Source: an uncultured Synechococcus sp. (GTDB lineage: Bacteria; Cyanobacteriota; Cyanobacteriia; Phormidesmidales; Phormidesmidaceae). Taken from it: a DNA stretch of 64,000 bases. Under the pieces are notes generated by a model. The model was not told the DNA's origin. It made no database searches and worked only from the letters and a program-made list of their open reading frames with translations. Positions 25,792 to 33,755 of this stretch are shown piece after piece (the first letter of the stretch is position 1; each line of letters opens with the position of its first letter). The stretch spans positions 16,055 to 80,054 of the forward strand of contig CALDSK010000025.1 in NCBI GenBank assembly GCA_937911865.1. Direction: 5' to 3'. Made by a program: the position numbers and the translations under genes.

Positions 25792-26835
25792 ATGGTTCAG
25801 ACAACCTCGCACCCAAACCCAATCAATCTAGTTCTGTTTGGAGCCGGGCGCTGGGGCTCTCACCTGCTGCGTAATTTTCGGGCTCATCCACAGGTGAACT
25901 TAAGGGCCGTTGTAGAGGCGTCTGAAGCAAGGCTAGCGTCTTTGCGCAGTGAATTGGATGATTCTGTACTGCTGCTGAACGATTGGCGGGCGGCGATGGC
26001 GATGGATGGGCTAGATGCGGTTGCGATCGCAACCCCAGCCGGCACCCACTACCCCCTCATCGAAGCCGCCCTCAAAGCCAACCTGCACGTCCTCGCCGAA
26101 AAACCCCTTACCCTAGACATTGCCAGTTCCAAAGCCCTCTGCGATCTCGCCGAGCACAAACGCAAGCAGCTCGTCATCGACCATACCTACCTTTTCCATA
26201 GCGCGGTAACCGCTGGCAAAACAGCGCTTGCAACCATCGGCACCCCTCGATATGGCTATGCCACCCGCACCCATCTAGGCCCTGTCCGCCGTGACGTTGA
26301 TGCACTCTGGGACCTAGCCATCCACGACATCTCCATCTTCAACCATTGGCTGGGCGAAAGCCCCACACAGGTCAAAGCCCAAGGCAGCAGCTGGCTCCAG
26401 CCAAACACCGTCACACCGCTTTCTCCCAACGGATTAGCCGACGTCGTCTGGTGCCAATTGCAATATCCCAGCGGCTTTCAGGCTACAATCCACCTTTGCT
26501 GGGCTAATCCCGATAAACAAAGAAGACTTTGCGTTGTTGGTGACCAAGCGACCCTCATCTTTGATGAAATGAATTTAGAAAGCCCTTTGGTACAACAGCG
26601 AGGTGAATTTATTCACAAAGAGGGCTGGTTTACACCGACTAATCAGGAACCGAAAGCGATCACCATTCCACCATCAGAGCCCTTAGCCAACGTTTGCGAT
26701 CACTTTGTCCAGTGCATCACCAGAAACGAAATTTCTCAGGTGTCATCTGGCAAAATCGCAACTGAGCTAGTGACCGTTCTTGGCGCACTCTCAGCGTCAA
26801 TGAACAAAGATGGCGTGTGGATGAAGTGTACATAA
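25792..26835 (+). CDS. Gfo/Idh/MocA-family oxidoreductase
   Basis: The 347-residue protein has an N-terminal NAD(P)-binding Rossmann domain (NLVLFGAGRWGSHLLRNF), then VAIATPAGTHYPLIEAAL and HVLAEKPLTLD, the EKP motif of the family. The C-terminal alpha/beta domain includes DLAIHDISIFNHWLG with the usual active-site His. Members oxidise or reduce sugars, inositols or nucleotide sugars; this one's substrate is not evident. It is 12 bp from rnc and may be translated from the same mRNA. Another member of the family lies at 56170 in the glycan cluster. Confidence 0.88.
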   Translation: MVQTTSHPNPINLVLFGAGRWGSHLLRNFRAHPQVNLRAVVEASEARLASLRSELDDSVLLLNDWRAAMAMDGLDAVAIATPAGTHYPLIEAALKANLHVLAEKPLTLDIASSKALCDLAEHKRKQLVIDHTYLFHSAVTAGKTALATIGTPRYGYATRTHLGPVRRDVDALWDLAIHDISIFNHWLGESPTQVKAQGSSWLQPNTVTPLSPNGLADVVWCQLQYPSGFQATIHLCWANPDKQRRLCVVGDQATLIFDEMNLESPLVQQRGEFIHKEGWFTPTNQEPKAITIPPSEPLANVCDHFVQCITRNEISQVSSGKIATELVTVLGALSASMNKDGVWMKCT

Positions 26836-26874
26836 GTCTTAGCTTCACTCACGACAGCAGCAATGCCCCTAGAT

Positions 26875-28614
26875 TTAACGAGCATAGTCGTTAAGCTGCC
26901 AAATCTGAACGGCCTGTGCAGCCATCCGATCTTGACGGTTAATGATAGAAGTTGCAGTCCATTCGTCCGCCTGTATTGATTGCGTCATAGCATAGCTACT
27001 GTTTGAGTAAATCTGTTGCTTATCTTGATACACAGCTCTGCCCAAAGCACTGTTCAAATTGGGTTCTAATAGCGTCATATTGCCAATTCGATAGATAAAA
27101 GCCTCTGGGTTAGCGCGTTCAAAGCACTTTTGCCATGACTCGTCAGGATTTTGAGGCAAAATATGTTCAATCGAGAAGCTATCTTCTATTACATCTTTGC
27201 CAGAAGTCTGTTTCTCTAATTGCCTGAGAATGTATTTAATGAGGCCTTTCTGCTGCTGATTGGAGATTGATAGCACAGAGAAGTCCTGATGAAACTTTTC
27301 ATCTGCGACGTAAAGCGAAGAGAGTTGAGCAAAAGCCGCTTTAGGTGATTTAACTTTCCCTTTAGAGATTGCTACGGCTAGAGCACCACAATGCCTTTCC
27401 AAATCGTTAGGATTCAGCCCTGATACAACGTAGCGAAAGGCCAAAACTGCCATCATTTTTAGCAACTTCTCAAACTTGCCATCGTCAAACTTTTCAGAGG
27501 CAGCTAGTAAAGCTGGCTGAAACTGCGACGTACCCAGCAGGTTCAGCTGCCTGACCCATTCCATGACCTGCTTACTTTTAGAATGGCCGCGCCACAAATC
27601 ATCGTTCGAGTTATTGAGTGCAACATATAAATTGCTGTAATCGCTCAGCGTCTCCAACAAGTTAAAGGCTTGTTCCGCATTGGTAATGCTCTGTCTGACC
27701 GATTTGAACAAACTCGTTCTTTTTCGCTGCCTGCTTGTCATTTGCAGAAAACAGTTCAAGAAAGAAGGAAAGTCTTTCATGCCTACCGTCCTGACAATCT
27801 GCTGCCACTCGTGACGTGCTGCATTGTGATCGTCTGGCCCTCTCAGCAGCGAGAAAATATAGTTTTTGAGCAGGTCAACGCTACCGAGCTCAACACCTCT
27901 TGAATTTAGTGTCTCAAACAAAACGTAGGCGTTGTTTCCGTCTTCCGCACTGATCTGAATAAATAACAGTCGCCGTGCCACTGTCTCACTCAAGAGGGTT
28001 GCCAATGAGGTGCCTGAACGCGACAGTTCTTCTTGTAAGGTGAGCTGATTGGAAAAGTATGTAAAAGCACCCCACAAAAGCTGTTCTGATTGAGTGAGAA
28101 CACTTATGTACTTCGGCTGACGCAAGTTAACAAGATTGTTCTGGTAGAAGCCATCGTCATTCTCATTGAGAGATAGTTTGCTGGAGTATCGTAGAGAGCC
28201 TGGATCTCTATCACCTAAGTACGTTCGTCTTAGAATTTCTTGTCTTTTCTGGTTGGCACCAGCCTCTACGCCTTCTTCTGCCAGTTGCTGAATCTTGTCA
28301 ATCACTGCGATCGCTAAAATGCTCAGGGTAACTAATCGCTGCTGTCCATCAATAATTAAACTCGTATTGTTCAGCGTCAAATGGTTGCCATCATCAGCGA
28401 AGGCTGTACCGCCAGCTGTCTGAGTAACAATAGCCCCCATGAAGTGCAGTGACTGTGTCTGATGAGCAATTAGAATATCCTGCCAAAGGTCTTCCCAATT
28501 CTCGATGGTCCAAGCATAATCACGCTGAAACGCTGGTACCTTGTAACGCCGACCGTTGCCGAAGAGTTCACCAAATCTAGTGTTTTGAGTTTCTAACAGT
28601 CGATCGCTAGGCAT
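26875..28614 (-). CDS. DUF262/DUF1524 (GmrSD-like) protein, candidate defence nuclease
   Basis: The 579-residue protein has an N-terminal DUF262 domain: VPAFQRDYAW at about 26-35 and DGQQR at 89-93, the ParB-like nucleotide-binding/NTPase motif. A long helical middle part follows, then a C-terminal DUF1524 HNH-like nuclease with IEHILPQNP at 482-490 and YRIGNMTLLEPNLNSALG. The combination is that of type IV, modification-dependent restriction proteins such as GmrSD fused in one chain. Related DUF262 proteins also serve in other phage defence systems. No partner gene is next to it. The domain call is firm; defence is an inference. Confidence 0.85.
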   Translation of the reverse strand: MPSDRLLETQNTRFGELFGNGRRYKVPAFQRDYAWTIENWEDLWQDILIAHQTQSLHFMGAIVTQTAGGTAFADDGNHLTLNNTSLIIDGQQRLVTLSILAIAVIDKIQQLAEEGVEAGANQKRQEILRRTYLGDRDPGSLRYSSKLSLNENDDGFYQNNLVNLRQPKYISVLTQSEQLLWGAFTYFSNQLTLQEELSRSGTSLATLLSETVARRLLFIQISAEDGNNAYVLFETLNSRGVELGSVDLLKNYIFSLLRGPDDHNAARHEWQQIVRTVGMKDFPSFLNCFLQMTSRQRKRTSLFKSVRQSITNAEQAFNLLETLSDYSNLYVALNNSNDDLWRGHSKSKQVMEWVRQLNLLGTSQFQPALLAASEKFDDGKFEKLLKMMAVLAFRYVVSGLNPNDLERHCGALAVAISKGKVKSPKAAFAQLSSLYVADEKFHQDFSVLSISNQQQKGLIKYILRQLEKQTSGKDVIEDSFSIEHILPQNPDESWQKCFERANPEAFIYRIGNMTLLEPNLNSALGRAVYQDKQQIYSNSSYAMTQSIQADEWTATSIINRQDRMAAQAVQIWQLNDYAR

Positions 28615-28643
28615 AACGGTCAGGCATTAACAAACAACATCGA

Positions 28644-29609
28644 TCACTTTAGCCAGGATGTGGAAATATTTTCTAGCTGCTCGCGCTCTGTGTCTGTGAT
28701 ACTCCAGCCTAACGCGCCAGCATTTTGCTCCGCTTGCCTAGCATTTTTCGCACCAGGGATTGGCACTACGCCGCCCTTACTAATTAGCCAATTCAGCGCC
28801 ACCTGCACGGGCGTTTTGCTGTGAGCTTCGCCAATCGATTGCAGCGCAGCTAGGACTGGCTCAATTTTCTGTAGACCTTTTTTGCTAAACCGAGGATCCA
28901 GGCGACGAGCGCCAGCAGGCTGCAAATCGCTGCCGACAGTATATTTGCCAGTGAGCAAGCCTTGTGCCAATGGACTGTAGGCCAAAATCGTGACTTCTAA
29001 ATTTTGGGCCGCTTCCATGACGCCATTGGTTTCTATCTTGCGGTGGAGCAGTGAGTATTGGACCTGATTCACCGCAAGCGGAATGCCTCTAGCGGCCAAG
29101 TGGCTGTGGGCTTCACGCATTTGTTTGGCGGAGTAGTTGCTCACGCCAATCGTTTGGATTCTGCCTTGCTCTACTTCGTCGGCGAGTGCATTCATAAGTG
29201 TCTTCTGGCTCATAAAAAAGTCGAAGGGCCAGTGGACCTGATATAGCGTTACCGAAGGGCGCTTAAGGCGTTTTAGGCTAGCAGTGACTGCATCTGCTAC
29301 AGACTGGGCGGAAAAGCGCCAGGGCACAGGCATATACTTAGTAGCCACGACAACTTCCTGGTTGTCCTCTTGCATGAACTGGCCAATCAATTCCTCCGAT
29401 TTACCGAGCCCATAGATTTCTGCGGTGTCTAAGAAGTTTACGCCTGCGGCTAGTGACGCATTGAAGGCAGCGCGAACGTCATCTGGACCGTAAGCACCGC
29501 CATATTGCCAAAAGAGAGAGTCTCCCCAAGACCAAGTGCCCAGGCCAAGTGCTGGAACTTGAGGGCCTTTTGGACCGAGGGTGACTGTCTGTAAGGAAGA
29601 AGTTGCCAT
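28644..29609 (-). CDS. Aldo/keto reductase
   Basis: The 321-residue TIM-barrel protein carries the aldo/keto reductase catalytic set in order: Asp and Tyr in DTAEIYGLGKSEELIG, Lys in VATKYMPVPW and His in YQVHWP. The C-terminal cofactor-binding segment VPIPGAKNARQAEQNAGALG indicates NADPH. Such enzymes reduce aldehydes and ketones in the cytosol; the plant-like relatives (pyridoxal reductase or detoxifying AKRs) are candidates but cannot be separated here. It is 29 bp upstream of the DUF262 gene start on the same strand's far side; no functional link is evident. Confidence 0.9.
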   Translation of the reverse strand: MATSSLQTVTLGPKGPQVPALGLGTWSWGDSLFWQYGGAYGPDDVRAAFNASLAAGVNFLDTAEIYGLGKSEELIGQFMQEDNQEVVVATKYMPVPWRFSAQSVADAVTASLKRLKRPSVTLYQVHWPFDFFMSQKTLMNALADEVEQGRIQTIGVSNYSAKQMREAHSHLAARGIPLAVNQVQYSLLHRKIETNGVMEAAQNLEVTILAYSPLAQGLLTGKYTVGSDLQPAGARRLDPRFSKKGLQKIEPVLAALQSIGEAHSKTPVQVALNWLISKGGVVPIPGAKNARQAEQNAGALGWSITDTEREQLENISTSWLK

Positions 29610-29673
29610 GAAAAAAGTGCTGTGCTTTTGATTGACTGTGCGTTTTGCTTATAAGGTAGCGGGTTCGATGGGT

Positions 29674-31005
29674 TTAGTCATCTTGCTCAGCGATGAGAAA
29701 GTTCACAAACTGGCGGGCAGTGCGGCCTGAGCGACCATTGTGACGGGTGGCCCACTGACGGGCGCGCCAGTCTAGATTTTCGGGTTCTAGACTGAGGCCA
29801 GCCTGTTTAGCAAGCTGGCGAACAATGGTGAGGTAGGTGCTCTGATCAGCAGGGGTGAAGGTGAGGGTGAGGCCAAATCTATCGCTGAATGATAGCTTTT
29901 CTTGTACGGTGTCCCATGCCTGAATTTCATTGGCATCCTTGGGTCTAGGCCGCTCGTCAAAGAACTCACGGATGAGATGGCGACGGTTTGACGTTGCATA
30001 TACAACGACGTTTTGAGGTCGGGCTGTCACGCCGCCTTCCAGCACAACTTTTAGCGCTTTGAAAGCTTCATCGTCTTCTTCAAAGGAAAGATCGTCAACG
30101 AAAATGATGAACTTCTGTGGAACGCGGCTGAGGGGGCTGACAATTTGCGGCAGGTTTTGCAGATGAGCTTTGGGTACTTCGATTAGGCGCAGGCCTTGTG
30201 AGTAATATTCGCTCAATAGCGCCTTAACCAAAGAAGATTTACCGGCGCCTCTGCTGCCGTAAAGCAATACGTTTTGGGCGGTATAGCCTCGCAGCAGGGA
30301 TTCTGTGTTTTGGATGAGCTGTTGCTTTGGGTGGTCGTAGGCGACTAGCTCTGTGAGCTGAATAGGATCGGGGTTAAGAATGCCAGCTAGCTGACCTCCT
30401 GTGGTGTTGGGAGCAGACTGCCAGCGGAAGGCGGTGAACTGACCGAAAATGCCGACGCCGTGAGTAAGGTAGTGATTGGCTAGTTCGGCAGGTGTACTGG
30501 GAAAAGGGTGAAGGCTTGATGATTCAGAAACAGGAATGAATGGAGGAGACTCTGACGAAGTGGTTCCGTTGGTGCATAGTCTTCCAGTCCATTCGCTCAA
30601 CTGCGCAGACTTTAGCTGATAGAAGCTGCGCAAAATAGTCAAATCGTGCTCGACTGCAGCGAGCAGGCTCGGGGCAATATGCTCGGCAAGCTGAGCGGCT
30701 GACGTAGGGTTATTCGGTAACGCTTGCGCCTGTTGAGCGAACGCGTTGTCAGCGTTTAGTATTTGCAAGACCAAATGCTGTGGCCAGTTTTGCTGACAGG
30801 TAGCAAGCGCAGAAAACCATTGACCGTAGGCACTGGCACTAGCAATTTTGTCCGCTGTCGTCAGGGCAAGCAGAAGGGCACTTAGTGCTTTACTGACATC
30901 GCTGTCGAATACCGATTGATAGAGTAGAAGTGAGGCGGCCTGTTGACGGTAGTTCTGAATTTTTGCGATCGCAGTCGCATCCAAACCCGTTCCATCCAAA
31001 CCCAT
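29674..31005 (-). CDS. DUF815 AAA+ ATPase
   Basis: The 443-residue protein has an N-terminal helical region (1-220). The C-terminal AAA+ ATPase has Walker A YGSRGAGKSSLVKALL near residue 250, Walker B FIIFVDDLSFEEDDEA, and the sensor region VVYATSNRRHLIREFF. This is the DUF815 family, widespread and uncharacterised. It probably acts in the cytosol as an ATP-driven remodeller or loader. The final residues (WATRHNGRSGRTARQFVNFL) form the family's conserved C-terminal lid. Confidence 0.88.
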   Translation of the reverse strand: MGLDGTGLDATAIAKIQNYRQQAASLLLYQSVFDSDVSKALSALLLALTTADKIASASAYGQWFSALATCQQNWPQHLVLQILNADNAFAQQAQALPNNPTSAAQLAEHIAPSLLAAVEHDLTILRSFYQLKSAQLSEWTGRLCTNGTTSSESPPFIPVSESSSLHPFPSTPAELANHYLTHGVGIFGQFTAFRWQSAPNTTGGQLAGILNPDPIQLTELVAYDHPKQQLIQNTESLLRGYTAQNVLLYGSRGAGKSSLVKALLSEYYSQGLRLIEVPKAHLQNLPQIVSPLSRVPQKFIIFVDDLSFEEDDEAFKALKVVLEGGVTARPQNVVVYATSNRRHLIREFFDERPRPKDANEIQAWDTVQEKLSFSDRFGLTLTFTPADQSTYLTIVRQLAKQAGLSLEPENLDWRARQWATRHNGRSGRTARQFVNFLIAEQDD

Positions 31006-31064
31006 ATCGAATCCTTACAATGTCATCACTTCATTATCCTACGGAACGGAACTTGGAGCCTGCA

Positions 31065-31556
31065 ATGAAACTTAGAGCCTATGAGGCGAAAGATTTTGAA
31101 GCCATCATTCAACTCTGGTGGACATCCTGGCACTCTTCATCTGGCTATGTTCATCACAGGCCCATTGCAGACTGGAAGCAGAGATGGCATGAATTAGAAA
31201 CAAGCCACGAGATTGTTGTTATAGAAAATAACGAGACAGTGCTTGCTTTCGCTGCACTATGGCATTCGAAAGCTATAGACACGCAAAATTGCGTTCTCTC
31301 TCAGATTTTTGTTGCGCCTGGCTGGAAAAAGCAAGGACTAGGACGGCAACTGATGCGGTGGGTAAGCAGCCGCTGCGCTCATGGGTTTTCGCTTAAAACG
31401 GCCGCAGACAATCGCGAGGCGATCGCATTCTATGAAAAAGCAGGATTGCAAAAGATCGGCTACAGCACTAACGACTTTAACGGAAAGAAAGAGGTTGAGT
31501 ACCGCACAGCGAGAAACGTCACAGCAAAAAACGTCACAGAGAGAAACGTCAGCTGA
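31065..31556 (+). CDS. GNAT-family N-acetyltransferase
   Basis: From the ATG at 31065 the product has 163 residues. It starts MKLRAYEAKDFEAIIQLWW and holds the acetyl-CoA-binding loop (VAPGWKKQGLGRQLMRWV, the Q/R-x-x-G-x-G/A pattern) and the closing NREAIAFYEKAGLQKIGY. A GGAG ribosome-binding sequence sits 7 nt before this ATG. Upstream in-frame starts (31020, 30930) overlap the divergent DUF815 gene and lack one. The C-terminus ends in a three-fold five-residue repeat (RNVTA-KNVTE-RNVS) from a 15-bp tandem expansion. The substrate is unknown. Confidence 0.85.
   Translation: MKLRAYEAKDFEAIIQLWWTSWHSSSGYVHHRPIADWKQRWHELETSHEIVVIENNETVLAFAALWHSKAIDTQNCVLSQIFVAPGWKKQGLGRQLMRWVSSRCAHGFSLKTAADNREAIAFYEKAGLQKIGYSTNDFNGKKEVEYRTARNVTAKNVTERNVS
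31512..31553 (+). repeat. In-frame 15-bp tandem repeat at the GNAT C-terminus
   Basis: Nearly three 15-bp units encode RNVTA, KNVTE and RNVS and end directly at the TGA stop. Confidence 0.9.
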
Positions 31557-31589
31557 AAAATAGAGAAAGATTAAGGCATTTTTCCAAGG

Positions 31590-31620
31590 TTGCTTACAGG
31601 CTGCGCTCTCGCTCTATAAT
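31590..31620 (+). promoter_or_regulatory. Sigma-70-type promoter for the TMEM14 gene
   Basis: TTGCTT (31590-31595) and a consensus TATAAT (31615-31620) are 19 bp apart, 82 bp before the start codon. The leader contains a weak GAGG...CCTC hairpin. Confidence 0.6.
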
Positions 31621-31702
31621 CCCTACACTGTGAGGCCTTGTGAGTTTTTCTCAGTCCTCATAAAATGCTTCATCTACCCCTTAATTCTGGACATCTACAA
31701 CC

Positions 31703-32020
31703 ATGACGCTCGCCCCCATTTTTACACTGATTTACGGTATTGCAGCGATCGCAGGCGGTGCCATCGGCTATAAGCAAGCCGGTAGCCAGGTCTCACTCAT
31801 CTCAGGACTTATCAGCGGCCTGTTGCTATTGATCGGAGCGTACTTTCTGTTTGGGGGTAGTCCTGCGGGGCCCTTAATCGCAGGCATTGTCAGCATAGTG
31901 CTCATTATCGTGTTCAGCATCCGACTAGCGAAGACGCGAAAGTTTATGCCTGCTGGGCTGATGATTATTCTAGGCGTGATTAATCTCGTTTCGCTGTGGA
32001 CGCTGTTCAACGCAGTCTAG
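31703..32020 (+). CDS. TMEM14-family small membrane protein
   Basis: The 105-residue protein has four predicted membrane segments with small-residue-rich faces: IYGIAAIAGGAIGYKQAGS, ISGLISGLLLLIGAYFL, then AGIVSIVLIIVFSIRLAKTRKFMPAGLM and a last span. G-Y-K-(Q/A)-A-G-S and the R-(F/M)-x-K-(T/S)-x-K-F-M-P-A-G stretch are the TMEM14/UPF0136 signatures. Eukaryotic relatives include FAX1 (fatty-acid export from plastids) and TMEM14C (heme pathway). A role in lipid or small-molecule movement in the cyanobacterium is only inferred. It is monocistronic with its own promoter. Confidence 0.85.
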   Translation: MTLAPIFTLIYGIAAIAGGAIGYKQAGSQVSLISGLISGLLLLIGAYFLFGGSPAGPLIAGIVSIVLIIVFSIRLAKTRKFMPAGLMIILGVINLVSLWTLFNAV

Positions 32021-32354
32021 AAAAGAGAGCACAGCGTTGAAGCGTTATCGAGCTATCAGTCTGCGTAATAGTCTGCATAACAAGAGAGAGCTCTACGGCA
32101 CGGTTACAACACGGTTACAACAAAGAGACTACGCAGTCGCTGCGCAGATCCTTCTGCACTGAAATTTCACAAAGTTCTTCCAAAGCTCAGCGGCTATGTT
32201 GGACATAATTATGACGAAATCTATGGATATTCGTTGATTTTTGCGTAATTCTACAGAGGCCTGATGAAGTAGCCTATAGAAAACATAATACTGATGCGTA
32301 TTTCTACACGTTTTTGCTAGTCTATAGGCGTGAGGAGACCAGTATCTATACGGA
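32021..32354. other. Intergenic region with an 11-bp perfect tandem duplication
   Basis: CACGGTTACAA occurs twice in a row at 32099-32120. No ORF with support was found. AT-rich sequence near 32270-32330 may hold the promoter for the structured element and the gene at 32499. Confidence 0.5.
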
Positions 32355-32470
32355 GGGATTCGTCCCAACCTCAATCACGGCAACCGTGTTGAGGAATAGC
32401 AACTCGCGTATCAGATTACACATCCATGTGTAAGTGAGGCCCGTCACAAGGCTCGTTATCACTTGCTTTT
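32355..32470 (+). ncRNA. Candidate structured leader or small RNA with four stem-loops
   Basis: Four hairpins follow one another: GGGA-TTCG-TCCC (32355-32366, a UUCG tetraloop); CCTCAA-T-CACGG / CCGTG-TTGAGG (32369-32394, 11 bp, one bulge, triloop CAA); TTACACA-TCCA-TGTGTAA (32416-32433, perfect); and AAGTGA (32432-32437) with TCACTT (32459-32464), followed by GCTTTT. Within the last, GTGA can instead pair with TCAC at 32444-32447, so two folds compete beside a T-run, as in attenuators. It is directly upstream of the zinc-ribbon gene. I recognise no known family. Confidence 0.45.
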
Positions 32471-32498
32471 CGTAGGCATCTCTACCTAGTATAACGTC

Positions 32499-32843
32499 AT
32501 GACATCTACTCAAATCAAAGAGTTCAAAAGTAAAGAAGCCTGTCCTCGGTGCAGTGCGCACAAACTTTTCACAAACGATACTGCTAGAGATTCTCCTTCA
32601 TTTCACTACCACTGCCTAAACTGTAGCCACGAGTTCTCGGTTAGCGCTGAAGCCAAAGAGCGACAGAAGAAAGCAAAAAGGAGAAAAGGTCAAAAAGATG
32701 AAAGCTTCCTCGGTATAGCGGTGATTGCACTTATTGTGCTGGTGATCTCTCTAGTAACGATTTCTCAGCAAGAGAATGAACAGGAGCAGAACACGCTTCA
32801 ACCCTCTAGCCGGATTGAAGCGCTCAAGCGCCGAGAGGCTTAG
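32499..32843 (+). CDS. Small zinc-ribbon protein with a C-terminal membrane segment
   Basis: I do not recognise the family. The 114-residue protein has two CxxC pairs (CPRC at about 15-18, CLNC at about 41-44) spaced as in a zinc ribbon, then a strongly basic stretch (KERQKKAKRRKGQK). One membrane segment (FLGIAVIALIVLVISLVTI) and a short tail follow. The basic stretch predicts the ribbon in the cytoplasm. The stop codon lies in a 22-bp tandem duplication, so the final residues (ALKRREA) come from it. A structured leader precedes the gene. Confidence 0.65.
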   Translation: MTSTQIKEFKSKEACPRCSAHKLFTNDTARDSPSFHYHCLNCSHEFSVSAEAKERQKKAKRRKGQKDESFLGIAVIALIVLVISLVTISQQENEQEQNTLQPSSRIEALKRREA

Positions 32844-32866
32844 ACTCAAGCGCCGAGCGGCTTAAA
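32823..32866. repeat. Tandem repeat, 2 x 22 bp, over a stop codon
   Basis: The 22-bp unit beginning CTCAAGCGCCGAGAGG is followed by a copy with two changes. The first copy contains the TAG stop of the zinc-ribbon gene. Confidence 0.9.
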
Positions 32867-32874
32867 TTTGCCGG

Positions 32875-33663
32875 CTATTCTGGTTCTGTTCGCTCAGACT
32901 CGGCAGCAGAAGTCTCCTCCTCGGCAGAGGATTCATCTAAGTCATCTTCCGTGTCGTCAGCCGTTTCATTGGCCGTGTCGTCAGCGGCCAACCACTCACT
33001 GGTTGGCCGATTGACGGCGTTAACAATGTCGCCGGGAGCCGCATAGATTTCCATCTCTTCAGCGCCAGTTTCACTAGACTGGACCTCATCGGACGGGGTT
33101 TCGTTTTCAGCCTCGTCAGGCTCGGGCTCGTCAGGTTGTATTTCCATGACCTGAACGTATCGTTTGTCGCCGGCAAAATCTAGGCCACCAATAGCCACCG
33201 AATAGTCTTTATCAAGCGCTGAGAGGGTTACGGTATAGTCAGGATTGGCTAGACCAAATGCTTCTAAGGTCTCAGTTCCCTCAACAGCAACAGAACGAGC
33301 AGAAGGGCTTGTGAGTTGACTGAGCAGAAAGGCGATCGCACCATTTTCAGCCACCGCCGTTTCAGGCTTGCTCATCTCCCACTGACCATCATCAGTTTTC
33401 ACAAAAGACAGTTCTTCTATCCCAGCAGGCTCTGTTTCCGCAGCATCGGATTCAGCGTCTGCCGCAGCGCGCAACACAGAGAATTGTTCAATCTCTTCTT
33501 CTTCGATGGGTAGTAGTTGCGCCGTTGCCTCAGTATCAACAATGCCTTCAGTATCTACAGCAGTGTCTGAGGACTCTGACCCTGAGCGGTTTTCAAAAAG
33601 AAGGACACCGCCTGTAAGTGCGATCGCACTTAGCAACAACCCCAACGTTCCACGCTTTAACAT
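32875..33663 (-). CDS. DUF4340-type exported/anchored protein of the Gld-like ABC operon
   Basis: The 262-residue protein begins with one membrane segment (GTLGLLLSAIALTGGVLLF), then a soluble domain with ELSFVKTDDGQWEMSKPETA and FGLANPDYTVTLS, the DUF4340 pattern of repeated beta units. Such proteins are encoded next to GldG-like proteins and ABC-2 transporters. Two acidic, low-complexity regions stand out: about 170-200 and the last 35 residues, rich in Glu, Asp and Ser. It is the last gene of the leftward operon, 92 bp after the GldG-like gene. Its function is unknown. Confidence 0.75.
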   Translation of the reverse strand: MLKRGTLGLLLSAIALTGGVLLFENRSGSESSDTAVDTEGIVDTEATAQLLPIEEEEIEQFSVLRAAADAESDAAETEPAGIEELSFVKTDDGQWEMSKPETAVAENGAIAFLLSQLTSPSARSVAVEGTETLEAFGLANPDYTVTLSALDKDYSVAIGGLDFAGDKRYVQVMEIQPDEPEPDEAENETPSDEVQSSETGAEEMEIYAAPGDIVNAVNRPTSEWLAADDTANETADDTEDDLDESSAEEETSAAESERTEPE

Positions 33664-33684
33664 CGTTCAATCCAAACAGTTTCA

Positions 33685-33727
33685 AAACAATCAAGGGCCA
33701 AACAATTAAAGGCCAAACAATCAACAG
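33685..33727. repeat. Tandem repeat, about 3 x 15 bp
   Basis: AAACAATCAAGGGCC, a near copy and a partial third copy lie in the gap between the GldG-like and DUF4340 genes. Confidence 0.9.
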
Positions 33728-33755
33728 TCTTATCGGTGTGTTTGTGCCATCAGGC

